DNA of 64,000 bases from an uncultured Oscillospiraceae bacterium (GCA_934591815.1 CAKTPV010000011.1:1-64000), one strand, 5' to 3'; positions 17,967 to 27,817 are shown, counted from the first letter of the stretch. Translations and numbers: made by a program. The notes: a model not told the origin generated them from the letters alone.

Positions 17967-19271
17967 ATGAGCACCATCATCACCACCATTGACCGGCACA
18001 GCCCCGCGGAAAAAGCCGGTATACAGGTGGGCGAACAGCTTCTGACGATCAACGGCCACACCATTGTGGACGTACTGGATTACCGCTTTTACGGCTATGA
18101 CCCCCTGTCCTGCGTGGAGCTGAAAACAGCAGCGGGCGATGTGCGTACCGTCACCATCCGCAAGGCGGAGGGACAGGATCTGGGTCTGAACTTTGACACC
18201 TATCTGATGGACGAGATGCGCTGCTGCGCCAACCACTGCATTTTCTGCTTTGTGGATCAGATGCCGCCCGGAATGCGCTCCACCCTGTACTTCAAGGACG
18301 ACGATGCGCGGCTCAGCTTCCTGCTGGGCAACTACATCACCCTGACGAACCTGACGGAGCGGGAGGCCCAGCGCATCATCGACCTGCACATCAGCCCCAT
18401 CAACGTCTCCGTTCACACCACCGACCCCCAGCTCCACTGCACCATGCTGGGCAATAAGAATGCCGAGCGGTCGCTGGACTACATTCAGGCGTTCTGCAAG
18501 GCGGGTATCGTCATGAACGGGCAGATCGTCATCTGCCCCGGCTGGAACGACGGCGACCAGCTGCGCCGCACCCTCCGCGACCTGACGGAGTGGCAATTCT
18601 CCAGCTGCTCGCTGGTGCCGGTGGGCATCACCAAGTACCGGCAGGGTCTTGCCAAGCTGCGCCCCGTCAGCCCCGGGGACGCGCGGGACATCATCGCCAT
18701 TGCCGAGGAGTTCGGGCAGGAGAACCTGCGGCGCTTCGGCACACGGCGTTTTTTCTGTGCCGACGAGCTGTACCTCCGGGCGGGGCTTCCCCTGCCGCAG
18801 GAGGACTACTACGAGGGCTACCGCCAGCTGGAAAACGGTGTGGGGATGCTGCGCTCGCTGGAGCAGGATTTCCTCTCCGCCATGCGTCTGGAGGAGCCGG
18901 ACGCCGCGCCGTCCCCCTTCACCATCGCCACCGGCACCGCCGCCGCCCCGTTCCTGCGGGGACTGCTGGAGCAGGCCAAGGCGTACTTCCCCAAGCTGGA
19001 GGGGCAGGTCATCGCGGTAGAAAACGATTTCTTCGGCCACACCATCGACGTGGCCGGTCTGCTGACAGGACAGGATCTGTCGGCACAGCTGCAAAGGGTA
19101 CCGTCCCTGGGACGTGTGCTGCTGCCGCTGCATATGCTGCGTCACGGTGAAACGGTGTTTCTGGACGACTACACCGTGGCGCGTCTGGCGGACGAGCTGG
19201 ACTGCCCCGTACAGATCGTAGGGATCGACGGCGGCGACCTGCTGGACGCCATGCTGGAAAAGGAGGTATAA
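17967..19271 (+). CDS. DUF512 family protein with PDZ and radical-SAM-like domains
   Basis: A 434-residue protein. Residues 1-70 form a PDZ-like domain (GIQVGEQLLTINGHTIVDV). A radical-SAM-like segment follows with CCANHCIFCFVDQMPPGMR near residue 85, then the DUF512 core. The family is conserved in Firmicutes and is usually next to der, as here (4-base gap). Its reaction is not known. I chose the ATG after AGAGAGGATG. The possible 4Fe-4S cysteines are intact. Confidence 0.87.
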   Translation: MSTIITTIDRHSPAEKAGIQVGEQLLTINGHTIVDVLDYRFYGYDPLSCVELKTAAGDVRTVTIRKAEGQDLGLNFDTYLMDEMRCCANHCIFCFVDQMPPGMRSTLYFKDDDARLSFLLGNYITLTNLTEREAQRIIDLHISPINVSVHTTDPQLHCTMLGNKNAERSLDYIQAFCKAGIVMNGQIVICPGWNDGDQLRRTLRDLTEWQFSSCSLVPVGITKYRQGLAKLRPVSPGDARDIIAIAEEFGQENLRRFGTRRFFCADELYLRAGLPLPQEDYYEGYRQLENGVGMLRSLEQDFLSAMRLEEPDAAPSPFTIATGTAAAPFLRGLLEQAKAYFPKLEGQVIAVENDFFGHTIDVAGLLTGQDLSAQLQRVPSLGRVLLPLHMLRHGETVFLDDYTVARLADELDCPVQIVGIDGGDLLDAMLEKEV

Positions 19272-19275
19272 ACAT

Positions 19276-20604
19276 ATGGCAAAGCCCTTGATCGCCATTG
19301 TGGGACGCCCCAATGTGGGCAAGTCCATGCTGTTCAATAAGCTCATCGGCAAGCGCCTGTCCATCGTGGAGGATACCCCCGGCGTCACCCGCGACCGTAT
19401 CTACGGCGAGAGCGAGTGGGCGGGCCGGAAGTTCCGTCTGGTGGACACCGGCGGCATCGAGCCCAACACCGACAATCAGATCCTCGCCTTCATGCGGGAG
19501 CAGGCTCAGATCGCCATTGACAACGCGGACGTCATCATCTTCGTCACGGATATCAAGACCGGCCTCACCGCCTCCGACCAGGAGGTAGCCGGTATGCTCC
19601 AGCGCAGCCGCAAGCCCATCGTGCTGGCGGTGAACAAGATGGACTCCACCGGCACTGTCGACCCGGATTTCTACGAGTTCTACAATCTGGGTCTGGGCGA
19701 CCCTGTCGCCATCTCCGCCGTCCACGGCCACGGCACCGGCGACCTGCTGGACGCCTGCTTCCAGTACCTGCCGCCGGACGACGGCGTGGAGGAGGACTCC
19801 GACGTGGTGCAGGTGGCCATCATCGGAAAGCCCAACGTGGGCAAGTCCAGCCTGACCAATAAAATCCTGGGCGAGCAGCGGGTCATCGTCAGCAATGTGG
19901 CCGGCACTACCCGCGACGCCATCGACAGCTACTTTGAAAATTCCTGCGGCAAGTACAACTTCATTGACACCGCCGGTATGCGGAAAAAGTCCAAGGTGGA
20001 CGACACCATCGAGAAATACAGCGTCCTGCGGGCCACCATGGCCATTGAGCGCAGCGACGTATGCCTCATCCTCATCGACGCCCAGGACGGCGTAACAGAG
20101 CAGGACACAAAGGTGGCGGGTCTGGCCCACGACGCGGGCAAGGCGTGCATCATCGTGGTGAACAAGTGGGATCTCATTGAGAAGGACGGCAAGACCATGG
20201 ACCGTATGCGGGAGGATATCCGCCGGGACCTGAGCTATATGCCCTACGCCCCCATCCTGTTCATCTCCGCCCTGACGGGCCAGCGGGTCAACCGCCTGTT
20301 TGAGCTGATCAACTACGTCAACGATCAGGCCGCCGTGCGCATCACCACCGGTATGCTCAACAGCGTGCTGGCGGACGCCCAGACCCGCGTGCAGCCCCCC
20401 ACGGACAAGGGCCGCCGCCTGAAGATCTACTACATGACGCAGGTAGGCGTCAAGCCCCCCCACTTCGTGATCTTCTGCAACGACAAGAAGCTGTTCCACT
20501 TCTCCTACCAGCGGTATCTGGAGAACCAGATCCGCAGCGTGTTCGGATTGGAGGGTACCCCCATCCACATTACCATTCGCCAGAAGGGAGAGGATGAGAA
20601 TTGA
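19276..20604 (+). CDS. der: Ribosome biogenesis GTPase Der (EngA)
   Basis: A 442-residue protein with two tandem GTPase domains and a C-terminal KH-like domain. G1 motifs are GRPNVGKSM (near residue 9) and GKPNVGKSS (near residue 184). NKMD and NKWD are the G4 motifs. It is required for 50S subunit assembly. AAGGAGGT precedes the start. The last codon overlaps the TTG start of plsY. Confidence 0.96.
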   Translation: MAKPLIAIVGRPNVGKSMLFNKLIGKRLSIVEDTPGVTRDRIYGESEWAGRKFRLVDTGGIEPNTDNQILAFMREQAQIAIDNADVIIFVTDIKTGLTASDQEVAGMLQRSRKPIVLAVNKMDSTGTVDPDFYEFYNLGLGDPVAISAVHGHGTGDLLDACFQYLPPDDGVEEDSDVVQVAIIGKPNVGKSSLTNKILGEQRVIVSNVAGTTRDAIDSYFENSCGKYNFIDTAGMRKKSKVDDTIEKYSVLRATMAIERSDVCLILIDAQDGVTEQDTKVAGLAHDAGKACIIVVNKWDLIEKDGKTMDRMREDIRRDLSYMPYAPILFISALTGQRVNRLFELINYVNDQAAVRITTGMLNSVLADAQTRVQPPTDKGRRLKIYYMTQVGVKPPHFVIFCNDKKLFHFSYQRYLENQIRSVFGLEGTPIHITIRQKGEDEN

Positions 20605-21254
20605 ACGGCATTTGGGGCATCTATCTGCTGTCATGGCTCATTTTGCTGCTGCTGGGCTATTTTTTGGGCTGTCTCAACGGCTCGGTGATGGTCAGCCACT
20701 TCGTCATCCGCGATGACGTGCGGCAGCACGGCAGCGGCAACGCCGGACTGACCAACTTCTACCGCACCTACGGCGCCAAATACGCCCTGGGCGTGATCCT
20801 GTTCGACATGGGCAAGACCGTGGTGGCCTGTCTGCTGGGCGGTGCCATGTTCAACCACCTGTTCGGCGACTGGCAGCTGGGCGTCCTGCTGGGCGGCCTC
20901 GGCTGCGAGCTGGGTCATATGTTCCCGGTGTTCTTCGGCTTCAAGGGCGGCAAGGGCATCCTGTCCGGCGGCACGCTGGTGTGGCTGCTGAACTGGCGGG
21001 TGGCCCTCATCGCGTGGGGGCTGTTCGCCGCGCTGTGGCTGCTGACGCGATACGTCTCCCTCGGCTCCGTGTCCGCCGCCGCCAGTATGCCCATCTCCAC
21101 TTGGTTCCTCTGCGGGCATAACCCGCTGTACACGGTGCTGGGCGCGGTCATCGCCGCGCTGGTGGTCTGGTGCCACCGGGACAACATCCGCCGTCTGCTC
21201 AAGGGGCAGGAGCGGAAATTCCACTGGCACACCGGCCCCGACCGCGAGAAATAA
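20601..21254 (+). CDS. plsY: Glycerol-3-phosphate acyltransferase PlsY
   Basis: A 217-residue membrane acyltransferase with about five spans. The three family motifs are visible: GSGNAGLTNFYRTYG, FKGGKGI and GHNPLYTVLG. It acylates glycerol-3-phosphate with acyl-phosphate, the first step of phospholipid synthesis. The start is a TTG that overlaps the der stop (TTGA), with an AGGGAGAGG site upstream. This is an uncommon start codon, but no ATG fits the family N-terminus. Confidence 0.93.
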   Translation: MNGIWGIYLLSWLILLLLGYFLGCLNGSVMVSHFVIRDDVRQHGSGNAGLTNFYRTYGAKYALGVILFDMGKTVVACLLGGAMFNHLFGDWQLGVLLGGLGCELGHMFPVFFGFKGGKGILSGGTLVWLLNWRVALIAWGLFAALWLLTRYVSLGSVSAAASMPISTWFLCGHNPLYTVLGAVIAALVVWCHRDNIRRLLKGQERKFHWHTGPDREK

Positions 21255-21284
21255 TAGCCAACGACAGAAAGGAAACTTCGACCT

Positions 21285-22199
21285 ATGAAACACAATCAGA
21301 TGCGGCAGGTGGTCTTCCCCATTCTGGCCGCGTTTATCTGGGGTACTGCTTTCGTGGCGCAGGATATGTGCGCCGACGCCATCGGCACCTTTACCTTCAA
21401 CGCCGCCCGCTATTCCATCGCCGTGCTGGCGCTGCTGGTGGTCATTCTGATCCGTGACGGGGTGAAAAAGGACAAGCCCGTCCTCTCCGCCGAGGAAAAG
21501 AAGGCCGCCAACCGCCAATTGTGGATCGGCGGTCTGTGCTGCGGTGCGGCGCTGTCCATCGCCTCCAACTTCCAGCAGGCCGGTCTGGTGGCCGGTACCG
21601 ACGCCGGTAAGGCGGGCTTCATCACGGCGCTGTATGTGGTGCTGGTGCCCGTGTTCGGTCTGTTCTTCAAGCGTAAGGTAAACGTCCCCACCTGGATCGC
21701 CGTGGTGCTGTCCGTGGTGGCGCTGTACCTGCTGTGCATCAATGGCAGCTTCACGCTGGCTCCCGGCGACCTGCTGATCCTCGTGTGTGCCGTGTGCTTT
21801 GCCGTACATATCCTCGTTATTGACCACTTCACCGCCTACTGTGACGGTGTGAAGCTCAGCTGCCTGCAATTCCTGTTCGCCGCCATCATCTCCTCCGTCT
21901 GTATGTTCATCTTCGAGGACGTGGACATGGCGGCGATCCTCTCCTGCGTCATTCCCCTGCTGTACATGGGTATCTTCTCCTGCGGCGTGGGCTACACCCT
22001 GCAAATTCTGGCACAGAAGGACTCCAACCCCACCGTGGTCACCATCCTGCTCAGTCTGGAGAGCGTGTTCGCCGTCATCGCCGGCGCGATCATCCTCAAG
22101 CAGCAGATGAGTGTCCGGGAGTACATCGGCTGTGTCGTCATGTTCGCCGCCGTCATTCTGGCGCAGATCCAGTTCCCCGAGAAGAAAAAAGCAGCGTAA
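21285..22199 (+). CDS. EamA/DMT family transporter
   Basis: A 304-residue membrane protein with ten predicted spans in two EamA repeats. FIWGTAFVAQDM opens the first repeat, and the second repeat begins near SCLQFLFAAIISS. The drug/metabolite transporter family exports small molecules; the substrate is unknown. An AAAGGAAAC site precedes the start. It is followed by a strong terminator, so it is probably the last gene of the der group. Confidence 0.88.
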   Translation: MKHNQMRQVVFPILAAFIWGTAFVAQDMCADAIGTFTFNAARYSIAVLALLVVILIRDGVKKDKPVLSAEEKKAANRQLWIGGLCCGAALSIASNFQQAGLVAGTDAGKAGFITALYVVLVPVFGLFFKRKVNVPTWIAVVLSVVALYLLCINGSFTLAPGDLLILVCAVCFAVHILVIDHFTAYCDGVKLSCLQFLFAAIISSVCMFIFEDVDMAAILSCVIPLLYMGIFSCGVGYTLQILAQKDSNPTVVTILLSLESVFAVIAGAIILKQQMSVREYIGCVVMFAAVILAQIQFPEKKKAA

Positions 22200-22213
22200 C
22201 GTTTCGTACATAT

Positions 22214-22243
22214 AAAAAATCGCCCCAGTGGGGCGATTTTTTA
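22214..22243. terminator. Terminator after the EamA gene
   Basis: A stem of AAAAAATCGCCCC and its complement with a 3-base loop, followed by T residues on both strands. It also abuts the stop of the convergent 59-residue gene. Confidence 0.9.
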
Positions 22244-22420
22244 TATCTCCTCTGTTTCCGCTTCACCGAGCGTCGTATCTATGTACAACTCCTCCGCTTG
22301 CAGCAGCGCCGCTTGCAGCCTGCTCCGGCAGCTCCATGCCAACGGGATATTCTCCAGTTCATCTATGGCGGCGCTCACCGCCGCACACAGCATCGCGTAC
22401 ATTTTTCGATACTCTGTCAT
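22241..22420 (-). CDS. Small hypothetical protein paired with an XRE regulator
   Basis: A 59-residue soluble, helical, acidic protein starting MTEYRKMYAMLCAAVSAAID and ending EAETEEI. I recognise no family. Support comes from a GGGGAAG ribosome site and a well-spaced promoter. Its stop also coincides with a bidirectional terminator, and it is divergent from an XRE repressor-like gene across repeated operator-like sequences. The pair resembles a small autoregulated module; a toxin-antitoxin role is possible but unsupported. Confidence 0.65.
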   Translation of the reverse strand: MTEYRKMYAMLCAAVSAAIDELENIPLAWSCRSRLQAALLQAEELYIDTTLGEAETEEI

Positions 22421-22443
22421 ATTCTTCCCCTCTCATAGACTAT

Positions 22444-22483
22444 ACATAGCCTACATAGTAGCACACATAGCCTATATTTGCAA
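22444..22483 (-). promoter_or_regulatory. Promoter with two operator-like repeats
   Basis: On the minus strand: TTGCAA (22478-22483), a 17-base spacer, then TACTAT (22455-22460). Two exact copies of ACATAGCCTA lie at 22444-22453 and 22465-22474. They are 21 bases apart (two helical turns) and flank the -10 element. This is the expected layout for binding by the neighbouring XRE protein. Confidence 0.6.
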
Positions 22484-22523
22484 CGCTTTTCGGCTATCCT
22501 GAGAAAAAACGCAGGAGGCCGCT

Positions 22524-22766
22524 ATGAATACGACGGACGCTGTAAGAGATCGCATCCTCCGCCTCTGTGAGGAACGCGGCATGAGCATCAACAGGCTGGC
22601 GACGGTCAGCGCCCTGCCGCCGTCCAGCATCAAAAACATCCTCTACGGGAAAAGTCGGAATCCCAAGCTGCTGACCATCAAGCTGCTGTGCGACGGTCTC
22701 GGCATCACACTGGGCGAATTTTTCTCCACGCCGGAATTTGACGCATTGGAGCAGGAGATACAGTAG
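22524..22766 (+). CDS. XRE family transcriptional regulator
   Basis: An 80-residue single-domain Cro/C1-type helix-turn-helix protein: RDRILRLCEERGMSINRLAT, then the recognition part PPSSIKNILYGKSRNPKLLT, and LGITLGEFFSTPEF. It starts after GCAGGAGG. It is divergent from the 59-residue gene and probably binds the ACATAGCCTA repeats between them. It is short and has no effector domain. A 17 bp stem terminator follows. Confidence 0.88.
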   Translation: MNTTDAVRDRILRLCEERGMSINRLATVSALPPSSIKNILYGKSRNPKLLTIKLLCDGLGITLGEFFSTPEFDALEQEIQ

Positions 22767-22768
22767 CC

Positions 22769-22807
22769 AAAAACCACCCGTGCGCTTGAAGCGCACGGGT
22801 GGTTTTT
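22769..22807. terminator. Bidirectional terminator between the XRE gene and polC
   Basis: A 17 bp perfect stem (AAAAACCACCCGTGCGC and its complement) with a 5-base loop and T runs on both strands. Confidence 0.95.
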
Positions 22808-22812
22808 CATGC

Positions 22813-25800
22813 TCAGAACAGGCTCACCTGACTGGTATCCGCCATACCGGCGAAGGCGCCCAGCGCCTTGAGCTGCTCGATGTGGGTCTTACTCAGCTTG
22901 CTGCAGGTGTTGGCGAACTCCTCCACGGAGATGAAGGTCTTCCCCTTTCGCTTCTCCACCGTGTCCAGCGCCGCCGTCTCGCCCAGTCCGCGGACGGTGA
23001 CAAAGGGCGGCAGCAGGCCGTTTTCGGTGATCTTAAAGCGGGTGGCGTCAGACTTGTAGATGTCGATGGTGTCGAAGTGGAAGCCCCGCAGGTAGAACTC
23101 ATAGCACACCTCCAGCGTGACCATCAGGTTCTGCTCCACATCGGTGGCGTCCTTATTGTTCTCGATCTCCTTGATCTTCTGCTTCACCGCGTCCAGTCCG
23201 GCGCAGCAATACTCTGCGTCAAAGGCCTTGGCACGGATGGAGAAGAACGTGGCGTAGAACGCCAGCGGCTCGTGGACCTTGAACCACGCGATGCGGAACG
23301 CCATCATCACATACGCCACGGCGTGGGCCTTGGGGAACAGATAGCCGATCTTGGCCAGCGACCCGATGTACCAATCCGGTACCTCGTGATCCCGCATGGC
23401 CTCCTCCCAGCCCTCCTGAAATCCACCCTTTTTGACCTTGCCCTTACGGACAGCCTCCATGATCTTGAAGGACATCTTGGGGTCAAGGCCCATGGAGATG
23501 AGGTACAGCATAATATCGTCGCGGCAGCCCACCGTCTCCAGAACGGAGGCGGTACCGCTGACGATCAGCTCCCGGGCGTTGCCCAGCCACACATCCGTGC
23601 CGTGGGAGAAGCCGGACAGTCGCACCAACGTATTGAAATCCTTGGGCATGGTGTCCATCAGCATACCGCGGGTAAAGCGGGTGTTGAACTCCGGGATGGC
23701 CACGGCGCCGGTGGGGCCTAAGATCTCGTCGTTTTCAAAGCCCAGCACCTTGGAGGATGTGAAGATGCTCATGGTGTCCGGGTCGTCCAGCGGGATGGCC
23801 CGGGCGTTGACGCCGGTGAGATCCTCCAGCATTTTGATCATGGTGGGGTCATCGTGCCCCAGCATATCCAGCTTCAGCAGGTTATCCTCCATGCAGTGGT
23901 ATTCAAAATGGGTGGTGATGGTGTCGCTGCCCGCGTCGTCGGCGGGGTGCTGCACGGCAGTGAAATCCTCCACGTCCATGTCGTCCGGCACTACCACCAG
24001 ACCGCCGGGGTGCTGTCCCGTGGTGCGGCGCACGCCCACGCAGCCCTGGGTCAGCCGATCCATCTCGGCGTTGGACGCTGTCTGCCCCCGCTCCTCCAGA
24101 TACTTCTTCACCATGCCGAAGGCGGTCTTTTCCGCCAGCGTACCGATGGTTCCGGCGCGGAACACCTGCGTCTTGCCGAACATCTCGATGGCGTGCTGGT
24201 GGGCGCGGGCCTGATACTCACCGGAGAAGTTCAGGTCGATATCCGGCACCTTGCCGCCGCCGTAGCCGAGGAACGTCTCAAAGGGGATGTCAAAGCCGTC
24301 CTTGACGTACTTCTCCCCGCAGACGGGACACACCTTGTCCGGCATATCCGCGCCGCAGCCGTAGCTGCCGTCGGTGATGAATTCCGTGTTCTTGCACTTG
24401 GGGCAGCGGTAGTGGGGCGGCAGGGAGTTCACCTCCGTGATGCCCGACATATACGCCACCAGACTGGAGCCGACGGAGCCTCGCGAGCCAACCAGATAGC
24501 CGTTTTCCAGACTGCGCTGCACCAGCTTCTGGGCGGACATATACACCACATCGTACTTACCCAGAATGCTTTTCAGCTCCACATCCAGCCGGTCGATGAT
24601 GAGCTGGGGCGGCTGGTCGCCGTACAGGGCGTGGCACTTGTCCCACACCATGTCGTGCAGCTCCTGCTCGGAGTTTTCCAGCCGGGGCGGGAACAGCTGT
24701 CCCGGCGGCAGCAGCTCGATCTCCTCGATGCGGTCGGCGATGCGCCGCGGATCGTCAATGACCACCTTGTGCGCCGTCTCCTCCCCCAGATAGGCGAACT
24801 CCGCCAGCATCTCGTCGGTGGTCTTGAAGTAGATGGGCAGCGGCGCATCGGCATCGGGAAACTTCTGGCTTGCCAGCAGAATGTGGCGGTAGATCTCGTC
24901 CTCCGGCTCCTGAAAGTGTACGTCGCCGGTGGCACAGACGGGCTTTCCCAGCTCCTCGCCCAGCCGGACGATGACGCGGTTGAACTCCCGCAGCTCCTCC
25001 TCCGACTGGACGTCGCCGTTGCGCAGCATGAACATATTGTTGCAGATGGGCTGGATCTCCAGATAGTCGTAGAACGAGGCGATGCGCTTCAGCTCCGCCC
25101 AGTCCTTGTGGTCTGCCACAGCCCGGAACAGCTCGCCCGCCTCACACGCCGAGCCGATGATAAGCCCCTCCCGGTGGCGCACCAGCTCCGTCTTGGGGAT
25201 GATGGGCTTGCGGTAGAAATACTTGAGGTTACTGGCAGAGATCAGCTGGTACAGGTTTTTCAACCCCAGCTTGTTCTTCGCCAGAATGATGATATGCTTG
25301 GGGCGGCGCTTGGTCTTGTTGCCGCCGGGCCGCAGCTTCAGCATCTCCCCGTTGATCTCCTGCAAGCGGGAGATGCCCAGCTCCTTTTGCATTTTTTCAA
25401 AAAACGGGATGAGCATATATCCCACCATGGCCGCGTCGTCGGAGGCGCGGTGGTGGTTGAAGGCTGGCAGATCCAGATGCTCCGCCACGATATCCAGCTT
25501 GTACTTGTTCAGCTCCGGCAGCAGGTTCTGTGCCAGGATCAGGGAGTCCACATAGGTGGGGTCGAAATCCAGCCCCACCCTGCGGCAGCCCGCCCGGATA
25601 AAGCTGATGTCAAACTCCGCGTTGTGTGCCGCCAGCGGGCGGCCGTTCACAAATTGCAGGAACGCCGTCAGTGCCTCCTCCAGCTGGGGCGCGTCCGCCA
25701 GCATGGCGTCGGTGATACCGGTCAGGCCGATGATCTCCGGCGTCAGGCGGCGGTTGGGATTCACGAAGGTCTGGAACCGCTCGGTGATCTCGCCGTTTTT

Positions 25801-26760
25801 CAGCACCACCGCGCCGATCTCCGTGATGACCTCCCGCTCCACCTTCAGGCCGGTGGTCTCGATATCGAAGCACACGATCTCGTCGGCAAACGATTGATCC
25901 TGCTGCCCATGGACAGCGATGCGGTCATCCAGATTGTTGACGAAATACCCCTCCACGCCGTAGAGGATCTTGATCTTCCCCTTCTTGCCTGCGTCCCGCG
26001 CCTTGGGAAACGCCTGCACCGTGCCGTGGTCGGTGATGGCGATAGCGGGGTGCCCCCACGCCGCCGCCTGTGCCACTACCTTGCCCACATCGGTAAGGGC
26101 GTCCATGGTGCTCATCTGGGTATGGAGATGCAGCTCCACACGCTTCTCCGGTGCGGTGTCCTTCCGCCCGGTATGGGAGGCACGCATGATGCTCACCGGC
26201 TGGAGCTGCACGTCCTTGCCGTCAAAGGTCAGTGCCGGCTTGCCCTGCACCCGCAGCCACATACCGTCGCGGACAGCGTCGCCCAGCACCTTGGCCTCCT
26301 TCTCGTCCATGTATTTCCGCACGGCCACAGAGCCGTGCTCATCGGTCAGGTTGAAGTTCAGGCACCACTGGCCGGGCCGCCGCGTTTCATAGCACTCCAT
26401 GCCGAAGACGCGGCCCTCCACCACCGCCATGCCCATCTTCAGATTCAGCTCCGACACCGGGATGACCCTGCCCTTGATCTCCTTGCCGTACAGCAGGTCG
26501 CTGCCGCTCTTGCCGGCGGCCGCCGGCTGGGAGAAGTGAAGCTGCACACGCCGCAGGTCGTACTGCTCCGCCAGCATATGCTCCAGTGACTTCACCGCCG
26601 CGTCCGGCATCGCCTCGCCGCTGGCAGCCTGCACCTCGATGGTACGGGCCTCCCGGTCCAGCACAGCGCCGGTCACATAGGCGTCATGCAGCAGCAGGCG
26701 CAGCTGACGCGGCGCCTGAAAGCTCTCAAATAATGTAAAAAACGGTAACTTTTCCGCCAT
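22813..26760 (-). CDS. polC: DNA polymerase III, PolC-type alpha subunit
   Basis: A 1315-residue replicative polymerase, somewhat shorter than the roughly 1430 of Bacillus PolC because the N-terminal part is reduced. Domains in order are an OB region, a PHP domain (VELHLHTQMSTMDALTD) and the inserted proofreading exonuclease (CFDIETTGLKVEREVITEIG). The polymerase core follows (KVPDIDLNFSGEYQ), then a zinc-finger region (CPKC...CPVCGEKY) and helix-hairpin-helix. It copies the chromosome and corrects errors. It ends the long pyrH-to-polC series, 9 bases after ispG. Confidence 0.95.
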   Translation of the reverse strand: MAEKLPFFTLFESFQAPRQLRLLLHDAYVTGAVLDREARTIEVQAASGEAMPDAAVKSLEHMLAEQYDLRRVQLHFSQPAAAGKSGSDLLYGKEIKGRVIPVSELNLKMGMAVVEGRVFGMECYETRRPGQWCLNFNLTDEHGSVAVRKYMDEKEAKVLGDAVRDGMWLRVQGKPALTFDGKDVQLQPVSIMRASHTGRKDTAPEKRVELHLHTQMSTMDALTDVGKVVAQAAAWGHPAIAITDHGTVQAFPKARDAGKKGKIKILYGVEGYFVNNLDDRIAVHGQQDQSFADEIVCFDIETTGLKVEREVITEIGAVVLKNGEITERFQTFVNPNRRLTPEIIGLTGITDAMLADAPQLEEALTAFLQFVNGRPLAAHNAEFDISFIRAGCRRVGLDFDPTYVDSLILAQNLLPELNKYKLDIVAEHLDLPAFNHHRASDDAAMVGYMLIPFFEKMQKELGISRLQEINGEMLKLRPGGNKTKRRPKHIIILAKNKLGLKNLYQLISASNLKYFYRKPIIPKTELVRHREGLIIGSACEAGELFRAVADHKDWAELKRIASFYDYLEIQPICNNMFMLRNGDVQSEEELREFNRVIVRLGEELGKPVCATGDVHFQEPEDEIYRHILLASQKFPDADAPLPIYFKTTDEMLAEFAYLGEETAHKVVIDDPRRIADRIEEIELLPPGQLFPPRLENSEQELHDMVWDKCHALYGDQPPQLIIDRLDVELKSILGKYDVVYMSAQKLVQRSLENGYLVGSRGSVGSSLVAYMSGITEVNSLPPHYRCPKCKNTEFITDGSYGCGADMPDKVCPVCGEKYVKDGFDIPFETFLGYGGGKVPDIDLNFSGEYQARAHQHAIEMFGKTQVFRAGTIGTLAEKTAFGMVKKYLEERGQTASNAEMDRLTQGCVGVRRTTGQHPGGLVVVPDDMDVEDFTAVQHPADDAGSDTITTHFEYHCMEDNLLKLDMLGHDDPTMIKMLEDLTGVNARAIPLDDPDTMSIFTSSKVLGFENDEILGPTGAVAIPEFNTRFTRGMLMDTMPKDFNTLVRLSGFSHGTDVWLGNARELIVSGTASVLETVGCRDDIMLYLISMGLDPKMSFKIMEAVRKGKVKKGGFQEGWEEAMRDHEVPDWYIGSLAKIGYLFPKAHAVAYVMMAFRIAWFKVHEPLAFYATFFSIRAKAFDAEYCCAGLDAVKQKIKEIENNKDATDVEQNLMVTLEVCYEFYLRGFHFDTIDIYKSDATRFKITENGLLPPFVTVRGLGETAALDTVEKRKGKTFISVEEFANTCSKLSKTHIEQLKALGAFAGMADTSQVSLF

Positions 26761-26769
26761 TCTCTCACC

Positions 26770-27807
26770 TTATAGCTTGTCGATTTCCTCAAACAGCGCG
26801 TCCACCAGCTGCTCCTGCGGCACCTTCCGCAGGATCTTTCCCTTGGCGAACAGCAGCCCCTCGCCTATTCCCCCGGCGATGCCCACGTCCGCGCCGGACG
26901 CCTCGCCCGGCCCGTTGACCACGCACCCCATCACCGCCACGGTGATGGGCTTATCACAGCCATGCAGCCGCCGCTCCACCTCCCGCGCAATGGGGATCAT
27001 ATCGTACTTCGTCCGGCCGCAGGTGGGGCAGGATATCAGATCCGGCCCGCTGCGGCGGATGCCCGCCACCTGCAAAATGCGCTTGGCGGCGATGACCTCC
27101 TCCACCGGGTCCGCCGTCAGGCTCACCCGCAGGGTATCTCCCACGCCCATGCACAGAAGGCCGCCAATGCCGATAGCGGATTTCAGCACGCCCATCTCCG
27201 GCGTACCCGCCTCCGTCACGCCCAGATGCAGCGGATAGTCCGTCTGCTCCTGGAGCATCTGATAGGCCGTCATATTCACCGGCACGCGGGAGCATTTCAC
27301 GGAGATGCAGATATCGTCGAAGCCGCAGTCGTTCAGCAGCCGGACATGACCCATGGCGCTGTCCACCAGTGCCTGCGCCGTGACGCCGCCGTACTTGGCC
27401 AGCAGGTCTTTTTCCAGTGACCCGCCGTTGACGCCGATGCGGATGGGGATACCCCGCTCCCGGCAGGCGTCCGCCACGGCCCGCACCCGCTCCCTGCTGC
27501 CGATGTTGCCGGGGTTGATGCGGATCTTGTCGATGCCGCCCTCGGCGCACAGCAGCGCCAGCTTATAGTCGAAATGGATATCCGCCACCAGCGGGATGTG
27601 GATGCGCGCCTTGATGGCCGGGATGGCCCGCGCTGCCTCCTCCGTGGGGACCGCCACGCGGATGATCTCGCACCCCGCCTGCTCCAGCCGGAGTATCTGC
27701 TGCACCGTGGCCTCCACATTCTCCGTGGCGGTATTGCACATGGACTGGATGCTCACCGGTGCGCCGCCGCCTATGGCCACGCCGCCTACCATGATCTGCT
27801 TGCTCAT
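26770..27807 (-). CDS. ispG: 4-hydroxy-3-methylbut-2-enyl-diphosphate synthase
   Basis: A 345-residue iron-sulfur enzyme of the MEP isoprenoid route. The N-terminal GGGAPVSIQSMCNTAT, the RINPGNIGSRERV segment and the cluster ligands in SCPTCGRTKYD plus MGCVVNGPGE are present. It reduces MEcPP to HMBPP. Its neighbours dxr and uppS place isoprenoid and undecaprenyl synthesis in one operon. The electron donor is probably ferredoxin or flavodoxin, from family knowledge. Confidence 0.95.
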   Translation of the reverse strand: MSKQIMVGGVAIGGGAPVSIQSMCNTATENVEATVQQILRLEQAGCEIIRVAVPTEEAARAIPAIKARIHIPLVADIHFDYKLALLCAEGGIDKIRINPGNIGSRERVRAVADACRERGIPIRIGVNGGSLEKDLLAKYGGVTAQALVDSAMGHVRLLNDCGFDDICISVKCSRVPVNMTAYQMLQEQTDYPLHLGVTEAGTPEMGVLKSAIGIGGLLCMGVGDTLRVSLTADPVEEVIAAKRILQVAGIRRSGPDLISCPTCGRTKYDMIPIAREVERRLHGCDKPITVAVMGCVVNGPGEASGADVGIAGGIGEGLLFAKGKILRKVPQEQLVDALFEEIDKL

Positions 27808-27817
27808 CGTATCCCCC

